Positions 1 to 8,421 of a stretch of DNA of 36,735 bases are shown here, piece after piece (within the stretch, counting starts at the first letter, position 1; each line of letters opens with the position of its first letter). Under the pieces are notes generated by a model. That model was not told where the DNA came from. It did no database searches and saw nothing but the letters and a program-made list of their open reading frames with translations. Source of the stretch: CAZJRB01 sp964547995. Lineage in GTDB: Bacteria > Planctomycetota > Planctomycetia > Pirellulales > Thermoguttaceae. The position numbers and the translations under genes are program-made. The stretch spans positions 1-36,735 of the forward strand of contig CAZJRB010000074.1 of the NCBI GenBank assembly GCA_964547995.1. The letters are read 5' to 3'.

Positions 1-1130
1 TTGGCCACGCCGCCGGCCAGCTTGGCCAGCCGCTCTTCGAGCTTCTCGCGGTCGTAATCGCTGGTAACGTTCTCGATTTCGCGCCGAAGCTGCTCGATGC
101 GCCCCTTGATCTCGGCACTCTTGCCGCCGCCTTCGATGATCGTGGTGTTGTCCTTGTCGATGACGATTTTCTTCGCGCGCCCGAGATCAGCAATCGACAC
201 GTTTTCGAGCTTCTTGCCGAGACTCTCGAACAGCGCGGTGCCGCCGGTCAGGATGGCGATGTCCTCGAGCATGGCCTTGCGGCGGTCGCCGTAGCCGGGC
301 GCCTTCACGGCACAAATCTTCAGCGTGCCGCGGATCCGGTTGATCACCAACGTGGCCAATGCCTCCCCTTCGATGTCCTCGGCCACGATCATGAGCGGCT
401 TGCCCGCGTTGACCACCGCCTCCAGCAGTGGCACCATGTCCTTGACGTTCGAGAGCTTCTTCTCGTTGATCAAGACGTAGGCGTCTTCGAGCACACACTC
501 CATTTTCTGCGGATCGGTGACGAAGTAGGGCGAGAGGTAACCGCGGTCGAATTGCATGCCTTCGACCCACTCGACCTCGGTGGCGAGACTCTTCCCTTCG
601 TCGACGGTGATGACGCCGTCCTTGCCGACGCGTTCCATGGCCTCCGCAATCAGTTCGCCGATTTCCATGTCGTTATTGCTTGCCACGGAGCCGACCTGGG
701 CCATCTCTTTCTTCTCCTTCACGGAGATTGAACTTTTCTTCAGCTTCTCGTTGATATCGTCGACCGCTTTCTCGATTCCCTGTTTGAGCTGGATCGGATT
801 GACGCCGGCCACGACGGCCCGGAGTCCCTCGTTGAAAATCGCCTCGGCCAGGATCGTGGCGGTGGTGGTTCCGTCGCCGGCCACGTCGCTGGTCTTCGAG
901 GCCACTTCGCGGACCATCCGCGCGCCCATGTTCTCGTACACGTCTTCGAGATCGACTTCTTTGGCCACGGTAACGCCGTCCTTGGTGACGGTGGGCGAAC
1001 CGAAGCTTTTCTGGAGGATGACGTTTCGTCCGCGGGGACCAAGGGTGACTTTGACCGCCTGGGCCAGTTTGGAAACGCCTCGGCGCATCGCGTCGCGGGC
1101 TTCCTGGTCAAAAGCAATCATTTTGGCCAT
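1..1130 (-). CDS. groEL: 60 kDa chaperonin GroEL (partial, C-terminus outside window)
   Basis: Chaperonin subunit that folds proteins in the cytosol with the GroES cap. The minus-strand frame opens at ATG 1130 with MAKMIAFDQEARDAMRRG and runs without a stop to base 1, about 376 of the usual ~540 residues. The ATP-binding DGTTTAT motif lies near residues 87-93, followed by conserved stretches such as VEGMQFDRGYLSPYF and KAPGYGDRRKAML. The visible part ends at LEERLAKLAGGVA, which matches about residue 375 of family members. An AAGGAG ribosome-binding site sits about 10 bases before the ATG. It lies 56 bases downstream of groES, so the two form the classical groES-groEL operon. Identity is near certain; whether this is the only groEL of the genome cannot be seen. 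Confidence 0.98.
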   Translation of the reverse strand, partial: MAKMIAFDQEARDAMRRGVSKLAQAVKVTLGPRGRNVILQKSFGSPTVTKDGVTVAKEVDLEDVYENMGARMVREVASKTSDVAGDGTTTATILAEAIFNEGLRAVVAGVNPIQLKQGIEKAVDDINEKLKKSSISVKEKKEMAQVGSVASNNDMEIGELIAEAMERVGKDGVITVDEGKSLATEVEWVEGMQFDRGYLSPYFVTDPQKMECVLEDAYVLINEKKLSNVKDMVPLLEAVVNAGKPLMIVAEDIEGEALATLVINRIRGTLKICAVKAPGYGDRRKAMLEDIAILTGGTALFESLGKKLENVSIADLGRAKKIVIDKDNTTIIEGGGKSAEIKGRIEQLRREIENVTSDYDREKLEERLAKLAGGVA

Positions 1131-1186
1131 GGGTTGTTTTCTCCTTGCTATGTTGGGGGCGAGTATTCGCCGTTTGTGATTTCGGG

Positions 1187-1510
1187 CTATTCAACGACCG
1201 CCAGGATGTCTTCCTCGTGCATCAGCATCAGTTCCTGGTCGCCAAGCTTAAACGACTCGCCGGCGTAGGAACTGAACAAGACCCGGTCGCCGGGTTTCAC
1301 CTGGAGCCCCTTTCGGGAACCGTCGTCGAGCAGGCGGCCCTCGCCGACGCTGAGGACCTTCCCTCGCGCGGGCTTGTCCTTCGCGGAGTCGGGCAGCACG
1401 ATCCCGCCGCTGGTGACCTCTTCTGCTTCTTCGCGCTCGACGACGACGCGGTCGCCCAAGGGTTGGAGTTTGGGATTGTCTGAGCCCTTGCCCTTCTTCT
1501 TCTTCGCCAT
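1187..1510 (-). CDS. groES: 10 kDa co-chaperonin GroES
   Basis: Co-chaperonin that forms the seven-membered lid of the GroEL chamber. The 107-residue product has the family core: LQPLGDRVVVEREEAEEVTSGG near the N-terminus, the mobile-loop region GGIVLPDSAKDKPARG, then GDRVLFSSYAGESFKLGDQEL and a C-terminal EEDILAVVE. It is slightly longer than the usual 95-100 residues because of a lysine-rich leader (MAKKKKGKGSDN). The ATG at 1510 has AGGAG about a dozen bases upstream. It is the first gene of the groES-groEL pair. No CIRCE operator (TTAGCACTC-N9-GAGTGCTAA) is seen upstream, so HrcA control is not supported by the sequence. Confidence 0.97.
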   Translation of the reverse strand: MAKKKKGKGSDNPKLQPLGDRVVVEREEAEEVTSGGIVLPDSAKDKPARGKVLSVGEGRLLDDGSRKGLQVKPGDRVLFSSYAGESFKLGDQELMLMHEEDILAVVE

Positions 1511-1972
1511 GCCTGGTTGTCTCCTAAATCGACTGGTTGTACATGTCTGAAACGCTACGCCCCCCTAATCAAGGGGGATTGTCTGCCAATTGTGCGCGTC
1601 GGGAGCGCTGATTGAGGTTGGGGTTGCAAGTGGCGCGCCAAAGGAACCGGATGTAATAAGTCTTTGAAAGAAAAAGACTTAGGGAATGCCCTCCCGTCTG
1701 AACTCGACCCGCCGCCCGTCACGATTGGCAAGATCAACGAATGCCGGCCGTTCTGACTGCCATTTTGACAGATTGCTCGTCTCTTCTCCGCAAAAACAAA
1801 CGGCAGAGTCGGAATTGCCGGCACCACACCAAACAGCGCAATTGGAATGAATATCTTTCACACGATTTGAGGTGGCGCGTGGTTGACTTGCCAGCACCCG
1901 AAAATACGCTTAAATCAGGGAAACTTTGCGCAGCACACCCAAGTTCCGATCTTCCCGAAAATACCCACTTTG
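1511..1972. other. Divergent intergenic region between groES and the secreted protein gene
   Basis: 462 bases without a convincing gene. It must hold the groES promoter (minus) and that of the plus-strand secreted-protein gene, but no clear sigma70 pair was found. Two simple hairpins are visible: CCCCC/GGGGG around 1560-1577 and AAGTCTTT/AAAGACTT at 1658-1665 and 1673-1680 with a 7-base loop. Short open frames here have no family resemblance or ribosome-binding sites. Confidence 0.5.
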
Positions 1973-4003
1973 ATGCACCCTCTTCTGATTATGTTGACCT
2001 CTGCCTTCCTCGTCTCCCCCCCTTTGGCAGGGAATGCAGATTCGCCCTTTGACGGAACCGCTCTGTTGAAGCTGGTGGTCCGCATGGATCAGGCTGCGCA
2101 ACAGCAGTGGCTCACGCGGATTGAGTCGCGGTGGAATAGTGCCTGTGATTTGGTGCTGCCGCCCGACGATGCGGCCAAGGAGCGGGCACGCGTATATGCC
2201 CTGTTGCGACAGAAGGACATCACGGTGCAGGCATTGCAGGACCTGTTGGCCGAATTGAGTTCGCGGGAACGGACGGCCATCGATCGGCTCGCCCGGCGCT
2301 ACCGTACACAAACGGACCGCACATTTGCCGGGGAACGGATTGCTCGAGATCGCCGTCGCAGTGCGTGGTACCAGGCATTCGCGGCTTGGGAGGCGGCACG
2401 CCGCCCCTTCGAGCAGCAGGATCGGTTGATCGGCTGGCTGCAACTGGCGATTCGCAACTCGACACCCGGTAATATCGGCCCCATACCGACGGTGCCACCG
2501 TTCGGCCCCGGGATTCCGGTCCTGCGGGCGACTGTTCGCCGCCGACCGCCCGATCTTCCGGAATCGTTCTTTGCACCGCGGGAAATCCGGAGACCCTCGA
2601 CTGCCGGCAGGCCGCCGCACCGTCTGGGGCAACTCGTGCAAACGGTTCGCACGACTCCACAGACCATCGGAAAACCGTTGTACTCGCTCGGGAAGCCTTC
2701 GAAAACGCCCCGGAAGACACTTTCGGTCCCGTTGGCGTTGCCGGTTGTCCGGAAGCCGGAGCAGACGGCCCTGCAAACGCCGCCGGGTGTTCGCGAGCCG
2801 CCGCTGCCCGACGTCTCCGTGCCCGTTTACCATAACAAAAAAAGGGCGGCTCGCGAGTCGATGATGGTGGAGCAGCCGGCGCGGATCTCTCAGAAAACGC
2901 TGCCCCAAGCGCCCGTGCAAGGCGTGGCCCGCTCGCGCCGCGCGGTTCCTCAGCCTGTACACAGCGTCCGGCGACGTGCGGGCGCCTCGCGGGGGGCCTT
3001 CCCGATGCCTTCCATTCCTCCGATCCCCGAGCAATCGCCGGCGACTTTCGTTACCGGACAACTTCAATCTACGAAAGAGCGGCTAGTGCTCGGCCTACGT
3101 TTTCCGGCCGTCGCCGAGCGCGTAACAAGCAGGCCGAGGCCGAGTCAACCTCGCGGTCCTGCGGCGGACCGCAACGAATCGGCTCAGGCGGCGCCGCACC
3201 CGGTCGCGCCGCAAGGCTTCCAGCCAAGGTCTCTTCTCGGCGTGGCAACCTCTCCGCCGGCCGCTGCCTTGCGGCGGTCGGTTCCGGCGCCGCGGACCGT
3301 TGAACCGTTCTTGGCACTGGGGCATTTGGGTCACACACTTCGCCCCGAGAGCTGCGGCGTTTACCTCGTGTCTCTGGGGAAGGCGCCGGAACGTTCTTCG
3401 CCGCCGCCCCGGACGCCCGAACCATGGACCCCGCAGACGTGGGCGCCCGAGCCGGCCGGACCGCTTCACACCGATTCCATCTCCGGCGTCTCGGCGCGAC
3501 GGCCGCCGGATGCGGCGAGTCTGCTCGGCCGGTCGGCGGTGATGCGGCCGACGGTCCGTTTCCCGTCGCTCGCGCCGGCTGCGGTCGCGTGCCTCGCATC
3601 GGAGCCGGCGGCAGTCCCCCGCGTCCGGGTGAACCTGGGCGAGCTGGCCGCGCAGATTGCCGGCAACAACCTCAAATTGCGGACCCTCGAGGCCGAGCTG
3701 CACGAGCAAGGCGAGTGGAACGCCGAACGGTTGTGCCCCCGGATACGCCGCCTCGAGGTCCTCGTCATTCGCCAGAACGACCTGCAGACGTTCCGCGAGA
3801 TGGTCACCGAGCGGGACCGGGCGCTGGTCGGCTGGCTCGAGTCGCCGCGCGGCGCGATCTCTGAAGCCGCTGCCCGGCTGTTCGAGACCCGAAGCCGCGT
3901 TTCCGGCCCGGAATTCCACGGTACCGAGGTCCAACGCTACACCGAATTGCGGAAGCTCCGCGAGCTATCGAGCAGGCTGGCCCAACTGGCAACGCGGAAG
4001 TAG
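1973..4003 (+). CDS. Secreted proline-rich hypothetical protein with helical N- and C-terminal domains
   Basis: Function unknown. The start is placed at ATG 1973, 30 codons inside the longest frame, because from there the product begins with a typical signal peptide (MHPLLIMLTSAFLVSPPLAG, cleavage probably near GNA-DSP). The ~676-residue product has three parts: a helical, Arg/Gln-rich domain of about 140 residues with repeated Trp and Arg (QQQWLTRIESRWN, RRSAWYQAFAAWEAARRP); a long basic, Pro/Arg-rich and probably disordered region of about 400 residues; and a C-terminal helical/coiled-coil domain of about 110 residues (LGELAAQIAGNNLKLRTLEA, LVGWLESPRG). The two ends resemble each other in style, which suggests a scaffold or envelope-associated role, but this is only inference. 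It converges on the PemK toxin gene, 52 bases away. Confidence 0.75.
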   Translation: MHPLLIMLTSAFLVSPPLAGNADSPFDGTALLKLVVRMDQAAQQQWLTRIESRWNSACDLVLPPDDAAKERARVYALLRQKDITVQALQDLLAELSSRERTAIDRLARRYRTQTDRTFAGERIARDRRRSAWYQAFAAWEAARRPFEQQDRLIGWLQLAIRNSTPGNIGPIPTVPPFGPGIPVLRATVRRRPPDLPESFFAPREIRRPSTAGRPPHRLGQLVQTVRTTPQTIGKPLYSLGKPSKTPRKTLSVPLALPVVRKPEQTALQTPPGVREPPLPDVSVPVYHNKKRAARESMMVEQPARISQKTLPQAPVQGVARSRRAVPQPVHSVRRRAGASRGAFPMPSIPPIPEQSPATFVTGQLQSTKERLVLGLRFPAVAERVTSRPRPSQPRGPAADRNESAQAAPHPVAPQGFQPRSLLGVATSPPAAALRRSVPAPRTVEPFLALGHLGHTLRPESCGVYLVSLGKAPERSSPPPRTPEPWTPQTWAPEPAGPLHTDSISGVSARRPPDAASLLGRSAVMRPTVRFPSLAPAAVACLASEPAAVPRVRVNLGELAAQIAGNNLKLRTLEAELHEQGEWNAERLCPRIRRLEVLVIRQNDLQTFREMVTERDRALVGWLESPRGAISEAAARLFETRSRVSGPEFHGTEVQRYTELRKLRELSSRLAQLATRK

Positions 4004-4055
4004 CACCCCGGCGTACAGTTCGTAGACGAGCCGGTCGATCCGGCATCGCAGAAAA

Positions 4056-4379
4056 TCAATCCACCACGACGGCCGACTTCAGCGCACGTTGAACCCCGCT
4101 CCAGTCACGGCCTGAAAGGTGACCGATGACCGCGGCGGCGGGCAGAGTAAACAAGAACGATCGAAAAGCCGACGGCTTGTGCAGCCCGGCGGTGCTCGAA
4201 TCCTCGAGCACATAGTCGGAAGGTTGCGTTGCGCTGCCTGTTTTCGTCGTCACCAATGCCAGAATCACGTCGGGACGCGTTCGCTGGTAGACGTCTGTCG
4301 AGACAACAACGGCCGGACGGCGTTTCACTCCCGTGACGCCGGGGAAATCGACCGTCACCACATCACCCGGCCGAATCAT
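4056..4379 (-). CDS. PemK/MazF-family endoribonuclease toxin
   Basis: Toxin of a type II toxin-antitoxin module; the family cleaves mRNA. The 107-residue product starts MIRPGDVVTVDFPG and continues GVKRRPAVVVSTDVYQ, the hallmark 'GDVV.VDFP...KRRPAVVVS' of PemK/MazF folds, followed by DVILALVTT and a C-terminal LPAAAVIGHLSGRDWSGVQRAL. The ATG at 4379 was preferred over one 32 codons upstream because it aligns with the family start and overlaps the end of the antitoxin gene by 17 bases, a usual arrangement for co-translated modules. The gene order antitoxin-toxin is canonical. RNA target and activity are not visible from the sequence. Confidence 0.9.
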   Translation of the reverse strand: MIRPGDVVTVDFPGVTGVKRRPAVVVSTDVYQRTRPDVILALVTTKTGSATQPSDYVLEDSSTAGLHKPSAFRSFLFTLPAAAVIGHLSGRDWSGVQRALKSAVVVD

Positions 4380-4590
4380 CGGACGCGTCCTCCGCCAGAA
4401 GGGTGCCCGCGGCGTAGTTCCGGCTTGCGGCCGACGCATCGCGCACGTCTTCGTCCGACCACTCGTCCCTTTCATCCACCGACTGGCTGTCGCGGTTTTT
4501 CAGGAACAGCACGAAATCATGGACCTCGGCAATGCGGCCCGATGGGAGCGTGCTCAGTTCGCGCACCACGTCGGAAAGGGATACGTGCAT
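4363..4590 (-). CDS. Antitoxin partner of the PemK toxin (DUF2281-like)
   Basis: Small acidic protein immediately upstream of, and overlapping, the PemK toxin. From ATG 4590 (MHVSLSDVVRELSTLPSGRI) it has 75 residues; an in-frame ATG ten codons upstream (4620) is an alternative. The segment LSTLPSGRIAEVHDFVLFLK resembles DUF2281/VapB-like antitoxins, in which a short helical dimerisation and DNA-binding part is followed by a disordered acidic tail, here DERDEWSDEDVRDAS. It probably neutralises the toxin and autoregulates the operon. The assignment rests mainly on the gene pairing and the weak DUF2281-like stretch. Confidence 0.75.
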   Translation of the reverse strand: MHVSLSDVVRELSTLPSGRIAEVHDFVLFLKNRDSQSVDERDEWSDEDVRDASAASRNYAAGTLLAEDASDDSAG

Positions 4591-4959
4591 GGTTCCGGCT
4601 CCAAGGGACAGTATTGACAAGATTTATGATAGCCGAGGCGTCCGATTTCGGCAAGCCCACCCCCCCGCGGGGGCCGCCGGGGACGTGTCATTCCCCATTC
4701 CCAATTCCCACCTCCCAATTCGCTATTCTTCATTCGCCATTCGCTATTCATCACTCGATATTCCTCAACCCGCGACACGGCTGAAGCCCGGCGGTTGCGG
4801 CAACGTGACGGGCGTTGTCCGGGAGGACCGGTTGCCGGCGCACGGCCGTTAGGGTAAAGTCCTCCGCCCCCGCGGACGGCCAGCAAAACGAATGATCGGT
4901 CCGGCACCCGAACGCCGGAAAAATTAAGTAGGGTGCCCCCGGAATTCCCTTGGAACGGC
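4591..4959. other. Intergenic region with short ATTC-rich repeats
   Basis: 369 bases without a gene. It contains a G/C palindrome (CCCCCGCGGGGG near 4660-4671) and, at about 4690-4765, a degenerate tandem tract of 7-9 base units of the type ATTCGC(C/T)/ATTCCCA. The rest shows nothing recognisable. Confidence 0.6.
4690..4765. repeat. Degenerate short tandem repeat (ATTCGCC-like heptamers)
   Basis: About ten imperfect units of 7-9 bases such as ATTCCCA, ATTCGCT, ATTCTTC, ATTCGCC, ATTCGCT and ATTCATC follow one another. A related style of short repeat appears within the PQQ-propeller gene at 26369-26404 and 26440-26473. Confidence 0.7.
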
Positions 4960-6390
4960 TCAGCTTGGCGCGGTTGTCTCGCTCTTTTTCTTGGCAACGG
5001 TCTGACGATATTCTTCTGCCTCCGGGACAGTCACGATCGTGATGCGACCGTGTAGTTCGGCGACCGCAGCAGCCACTTCTTCGATTGTCACTTCAAAATA
5101 CTCCTTCCTCATGTTCACCGCGTTGACTCTCCGATTATCAAACCGCTTGTGAAGGGCATTTTCTAGAGCGGGAGCGTTTTCGCTATAGATCATCGCATGC
5201 ACGTCGAATGGAAACGGAACTGAGGCATCTCCTAGTTCCTTGACCCTGATCTCCGGATCCAGTCGTCGAGTCAGGCCAATCTTGAAGACACCCTCGCCAA
5301 AGGAGCCGATGTTCGACAGCACGTAGACGTGTCCCGATTTCGTTAGTTGCGCCCTTGCGATTGCTTTGGCCTTGCGATCCAGCGCCTCCTTGAGACGTGA
5401 CTCTAGATCGGAAACGAGTGATTGAAGTTTTGATGTTTGCTGACTACTTGCCCCAACTGTAGCACTAAGTTCCGCCTTTGCTTTCTCCAACGCTGCCGTC
5501 GCAGCGGTTTCATCTTTCTCAGCCTTCTCCATCGCTTTGCGCATTTCCTCTTCGGCCTTGGCCTCCTCTCGCATTGCCTCCTTGATCCGCTTCTGTTCTT
5601 CCTTCTCGTCCTGAACCTTCACCGCGTGCTCGTGTGCCAACTGGAGTTCCTCGATCTTCAGGTCAAGGTAATGGGGGCTTATTGACGCTTGATTCGCCTT
5701 CCCCAACTTGTTAATCGAGTCAAACGATTTCCGAAGACGTTTCTCGTAAGTCTGTACGTTGTTGTATTTGACCTTTGCGATCATCGCGTCCGCCTCGCCG
5801 TTGAAGGCAAGCAGCATCATTTTTTCCTTCTCCTTCATCATTTGCCTACCTTTGGCTGCACTGCCCTCAACCAGCCATTCCTGAGCGTGGGTGCAAGCGT
5901 CACCGTCTTTTACCATCCGTTTCTGTTTCTCTCGGCACTTGTCAAGGCGAGCTTTGTACTGTTGAGACGATACGAGGCTGTACTTCGGCTCGTAGAATCC
6001 GAACGACTGCATGTCTAGAGCCTCTTCAACAGATGTCAGTTCCGTCTGCAATTCAGCAACGCGCTCTTCCCGAGCTTGTACCGTGGCCTCCAATTCTGTA
6101 ACTGAACGTTGCAGTTCGGCGAGTTTGTTTTCCCATTCCTTCTGCTGGAAGGCTATATTTTGCGTCCATTGCTGCGACTTCCTCTTCAGTTTTGCAACAT
6201 GTTCCTCGACGTTGACGATCTTCTGGTACCTTGCGAGTCGAGCACTCGTCTCTTGTTCCTTCTGTGTGAGTTGCGCCTGACAGTCGGATTGAACAGCAGA
6301 CACGACCTTTAATTGGCCTACATAAAGTACGGCGAGAGCAACCGACGCGAGAATCCCGACGACGGTGAACAGCGAGAGTAGTGCGATCAT
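4960..6390 (-). CDS. Membrane-anchored DUF4041 / T5orf172 (GIY-YIG-like) coiled-coil protein
   Basis: The 476-residue product has one N-terminal membrane helix (residues ~3-24, IALLSLFTVVGILASVALAV), a long coiled coil (~35-125), the DUF4041 region (~125-250, including SFGFYEPKY), a second charged coiled coil (~250-345, AKAEEEMRKAMEKAEKD) and a C-terminal T5orf172 domain (~352-450). That domain has GHVYVLSN, VFKIGLTRR, ALHKRF and RKEYFEV, the pattern of GIY-YIG nuclease relatives. The start at ATG 6390 is decided by a GGAGGG ribosome-binding site 6-11 bases upstream and by the membrane helix; an ATG 28 codons upstream has neither. Relatives occur in phages and near defence genes, so a membrane-tethered nucleic-acid sensor or nuclease is possible but inferred. 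The K+ channel gene lies 148 bases upstream on the same strand. Confidence 0.88.
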   Translation of the reverse strand: MIALLSLFTVVGILASVALAVLYVGQLKVVSAVQSDCQAQLTQKEQETSARLARYQKIVNVEEHVAKLKRKSQQWTQNIAFQQKEWENKLAELQRSVTELEATVQAREERVAELQTELTSVEEALDMQSFGFYEPKYSLVSSQQYKARLDKCREKQKRMVKDGDACTHAQEWLVEGSAAKGRQMMKEKEKMMLLAFNGEADAMIAKVKYNNVQTYEKRLRKSFDSINKLGKANQASISPHYLDLKIEELQLAHEHAVKVQDEKEEQKRIKEAMREEAKAEEEMRKAMEKAEKDETAATAALEKAKAELSATVGASSQQTSKLQSLVSDLESRLKEALDRKAKAIARAQLTKSGHVYVLSNIGSFGEGVFKIGLTRRLDPEIRVKELGDASVPFPFDVHAMIYSENAPALENALHKRFDNRRVNAVNMRKEYFEVTIEEVAAAVAELHGRITIVTVPEAEEYRQTVAKKKSETTAPS

Positions 6391-6538
6391 TTCAGCCCTC
6401 CAAAATGAGAATTGATAGACGTTTTGATCGTACCCAACAGCCCTGAGGCTAGCTTGGCGGTAGACCGTTGCCAACGGTTGCCCCTGGATTGCCGTGGTGA
6501 CTTTATGAGTGAGATACGTTTAGCCACGGCTTACCTCC

Positions 6539-7234
6539 TCAATCCTTATCCACTTTGGTCAGGGCTGATGCCAGCAATCCCGTGGGAACTGCAACAATGC
6601 CCAACCCGACAATGAGAATAACCGCCGTGAAAATTTTGCCTCCAACCGTGACAGGGTAGCAGTCACCATACCCTACAGTTGTAAGAGTCACGATTGACCA
6701 CCACATACTATGGAAGACGGAAGCAAATTGTTCTGGCTGAGCGTCACGTTCAAAGTAGTAAATACCTACCGACGAAATGAAAAGCACAATCGCGGTTCCG
6801 ATAACAAAAAGAACCAACTCTTCCTTGATGTCGGAAAAGGCTCTTTTCAACCTGTCCAGTGCGTCGGTGTATCGGACGAACTTGAGCACCCGAAACACTC
6901 GAAACAACCTCACAATTCGAATTGCCCGCAGGTCGATGCCACCGTGCGAAATGTAGAATGGGAGAATTGCCAAGAGGTCAACCAACCCGTAAAAGCTGAA
7001 AATGAAACGTAGTCGATTGTCGGCAACCAGGATTCTCAGGCAATATTCGAGAGTGAAAATGGCAACGGTCACAACCTCGATCACGTATAACCACAACCTG
7101 GTGTCGGGGCTTAGATTGGGCAGGGTTTCGACGCAAAAACTGATAAGCGAAACAACGATAAACCCCTGTACGGTCCAGTCGAAGATCCGGCCCGCCCTTG
7201 TGTCGGTGTCCTCTACAAGTTGCTTGAGAATCAT
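6539..7234 (-). CDS. Voltage-gated potassium channel (Kv-type, 6 TM)
   Basis: Inner-membrane K+ channel subunit of 231 residues. The selectivity filter TVGYGD is at residues 186-191, between the pore helix (SMWWSIVTLT) and the last membrane helix (GKIFTAVILIVGLGIVAVPTG). A textbook S4 voltage sensor is present, with a positive residue every third position: R103, R106, R109, R112, R115, K118, R121. S1 is around 20-38, S2 around 48-70, S3 around 80-95 and S5 around 140-160. There is no cytosolic RCK or cyclic-nucleotide domain, so gating is probably by voltage alone. It sits upstream of the DUF4041/T5orf172 gene on the same strand; a functional link is not proven. Confidence 0.95.
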   Translation of the reverse strand: MILKQLVEDTDTRAGRIFDWTVQGFIVVSLISFCVETLPNLSPDTRLWLYVIEVVTVAIFTLEYCLRILVADNRLRFIFSFYGLVDLLAILPFYISHGGIDLRAIRIVRLFRVFRVLKFVRYTDALDRLKRAFSDIKEELVLFVIGTAIVLFISSVGIYYFERDAQPEQFASVFHSMWWSIVTLTTVGYGDCYPVTVGGKIFTAVILIVGLGIVAVPTGLLASALTKVDKD

Positions 7235-7556
7235 TGGAACTCCTCAACCGGAGTCTATCACGGCGGGGTGGCCGATCCGTGCCAGTTCTCAGGTTTGCCG
7301 ACAGTATACCGAATCGGACGGGGACTTGGGAAGCGTCTGCCCCCACCCGATTAGGGGAACTCGCGTCGATCCTGCTTTGCCGGGACTGGGAGCAACCACG
7401 GGGCAAGGCAAGGCGCAAAAGAGCGGAGCCAGGATGAAAGGTGAACACTGACTCAGCGGGGATTCAACAGCAGGGGCGCCGACAATTCCAGCATAATTCG
7501 CCGGTTCGATACTGGCAATCCGGTAGAGTGCGCCTTTGCTAGGGGCGGGCGGGCGG
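7235..7556. other. Intergenic region, nothing recognised
   Basis: 322 bases between the K+ channel start and the end of the first LRR gene. Short frames on both strands lack family resemblance and ribosome-binding sites. The bases just before the LRR gene end (about 7530-7556) resemble those downstream of the second LRR gene, as expected if the duplication included the 3' flank. Confidence 0.5.
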
Positions 7557-8363
7557 CTAGCGGATAATGTGGCAGTTCGGCAATGCCTGCTGGAGTTTCT
7601 CGACACCATCGTCGGTGACTTGGGTGTCGATGAGCCACAGCTCTTCAAGTTTGGTCAGCCCCTTCAGGTGTACGAGCCCGGTGTCGCTGACGTGCGTGCC
7701 GCGAAGATTCAGCACTTCGAGCTTGGTCAGCCCCTTGAGATGTTCTATCCCGGTGTCGCTGACTTGGGTACGGTCGAGGTCCAACATCTTGAGGTTGGTT
7801 AGCCCCTTGAGATGTTCGAACCCGACGTCACTGACTTGTGTGTCCTTAAGGAGCAAGTATTCGAGCTTGACCAGCCCCTGAAGATGTTCCAGCCCGGCGT
7901 CGGTGGCTTGCGTGTGGTCGAGCCACAGCACTTCAAGTTTGGTCAGACCCTTCAGGTGTACGAGCCCGGTGTCAGTGACCTTCCGGCTGCTCAGCATCAG
8001 CCGTTTGAGGTTGGCCAGCCCGTTGAGGTGTTCGACCCCGGCATCGGTGACTCGGAAAGGGAGGAGTACGCAAACAACCTCCGCCAGAAAATCCACACCG
8101 ACCAGTTTCCGAAACCATGCCGGGCCCGGTGGTTTTGCATCTGGTATGTAGTTGTCGTTGGCATCGTATTCATAGTCATACGTGACCTCCCCACCCAATT
8201 CCTGAATCGCCTCCACCGCCTTCTTCTGCTGCCTGGCCTTGTGGCAAATCCACCCAAGCCAGAGGGCAAAGACCAAGGTCACCAGAAACAAATGCCACAG
8301 CCGGTACTGATACCAGCGGAGTTTTGGCTTCTCGGCGGGTTGGGGTGTGTCGGTCATGCCCAA
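7557..8363 (-). CDS. Leucine-rich-repeat membrane protein (planctomycete RWYQY type)
   Basis: 268 residues. A short N-terminus PQPAEKPKLRWYQY is followed by one membrane helix (~22-40, LWHLFLVTLVFALWLGWICH), a linker with a Gly-Gly (EAIQELGGEV) and then about seven 24-residue leucine-rich repeats from ~104 to 265 with consensus VTDTGLEHLKGLTKLEVLxL. Such proteins are common in Planctomycetes, but their ligands are unknown; the LRR part probably binds protein. It is the second of a tandem pair: N-terminus, linker and the final repeat (DTQVTDDGVEKLQQALPNC) match its upstream neighbour closely. The start may be ATG 8363 or two codons later; no clear ribosome-binding site separates them. Confidence 0.88.
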   Translation of the reverse strand: MGMTDTPQPAEKPKLRWYQYRLWHLFLVTLVFALWLGWICHKARQQKKAVEAIQELGGEVTYDYEYDANDNYIPDAKPPGPAWFRKLVGVDFLAEVVCVLLPFRVTDAGVEHLNGLANLKRLMLSSRKVTDTGLVHLKGLTKLEVLWLDHTQATDAGLEHLQGLVKLEYLLLKDTQVSDVGFEHLKGLTNLKMLDLDRTQVSDTGIEHLKGLTKLEVLNLRGTHVSDTGLVHLKGLTKLEELWLIDTQVTDDGVEKLQQALPNCHIIR

Positions 8364-8421
8364 ATTCTACCACGGCGGGGCCGCCGGGGGCAACTGACGC
8401 CTTGCTACGGGCGGCGGCCGG

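Noticed and set aside
1555..1897. Overlapping short minus-strand frames upstream of groES
   Set aside because: No ribosome-binding sites, no family resemblance, and they overlap one another and the groES promoter region.
1910..3067. 385-codon minus-strand frame opposite the proline-rich secreted protein
   Set aside because: The plus strand has a signal peptide and a consistent long frame, whereas this frame is Arg-rich shadow sequence. Some doubt remains because the plus-strand protein is itself low complexity.
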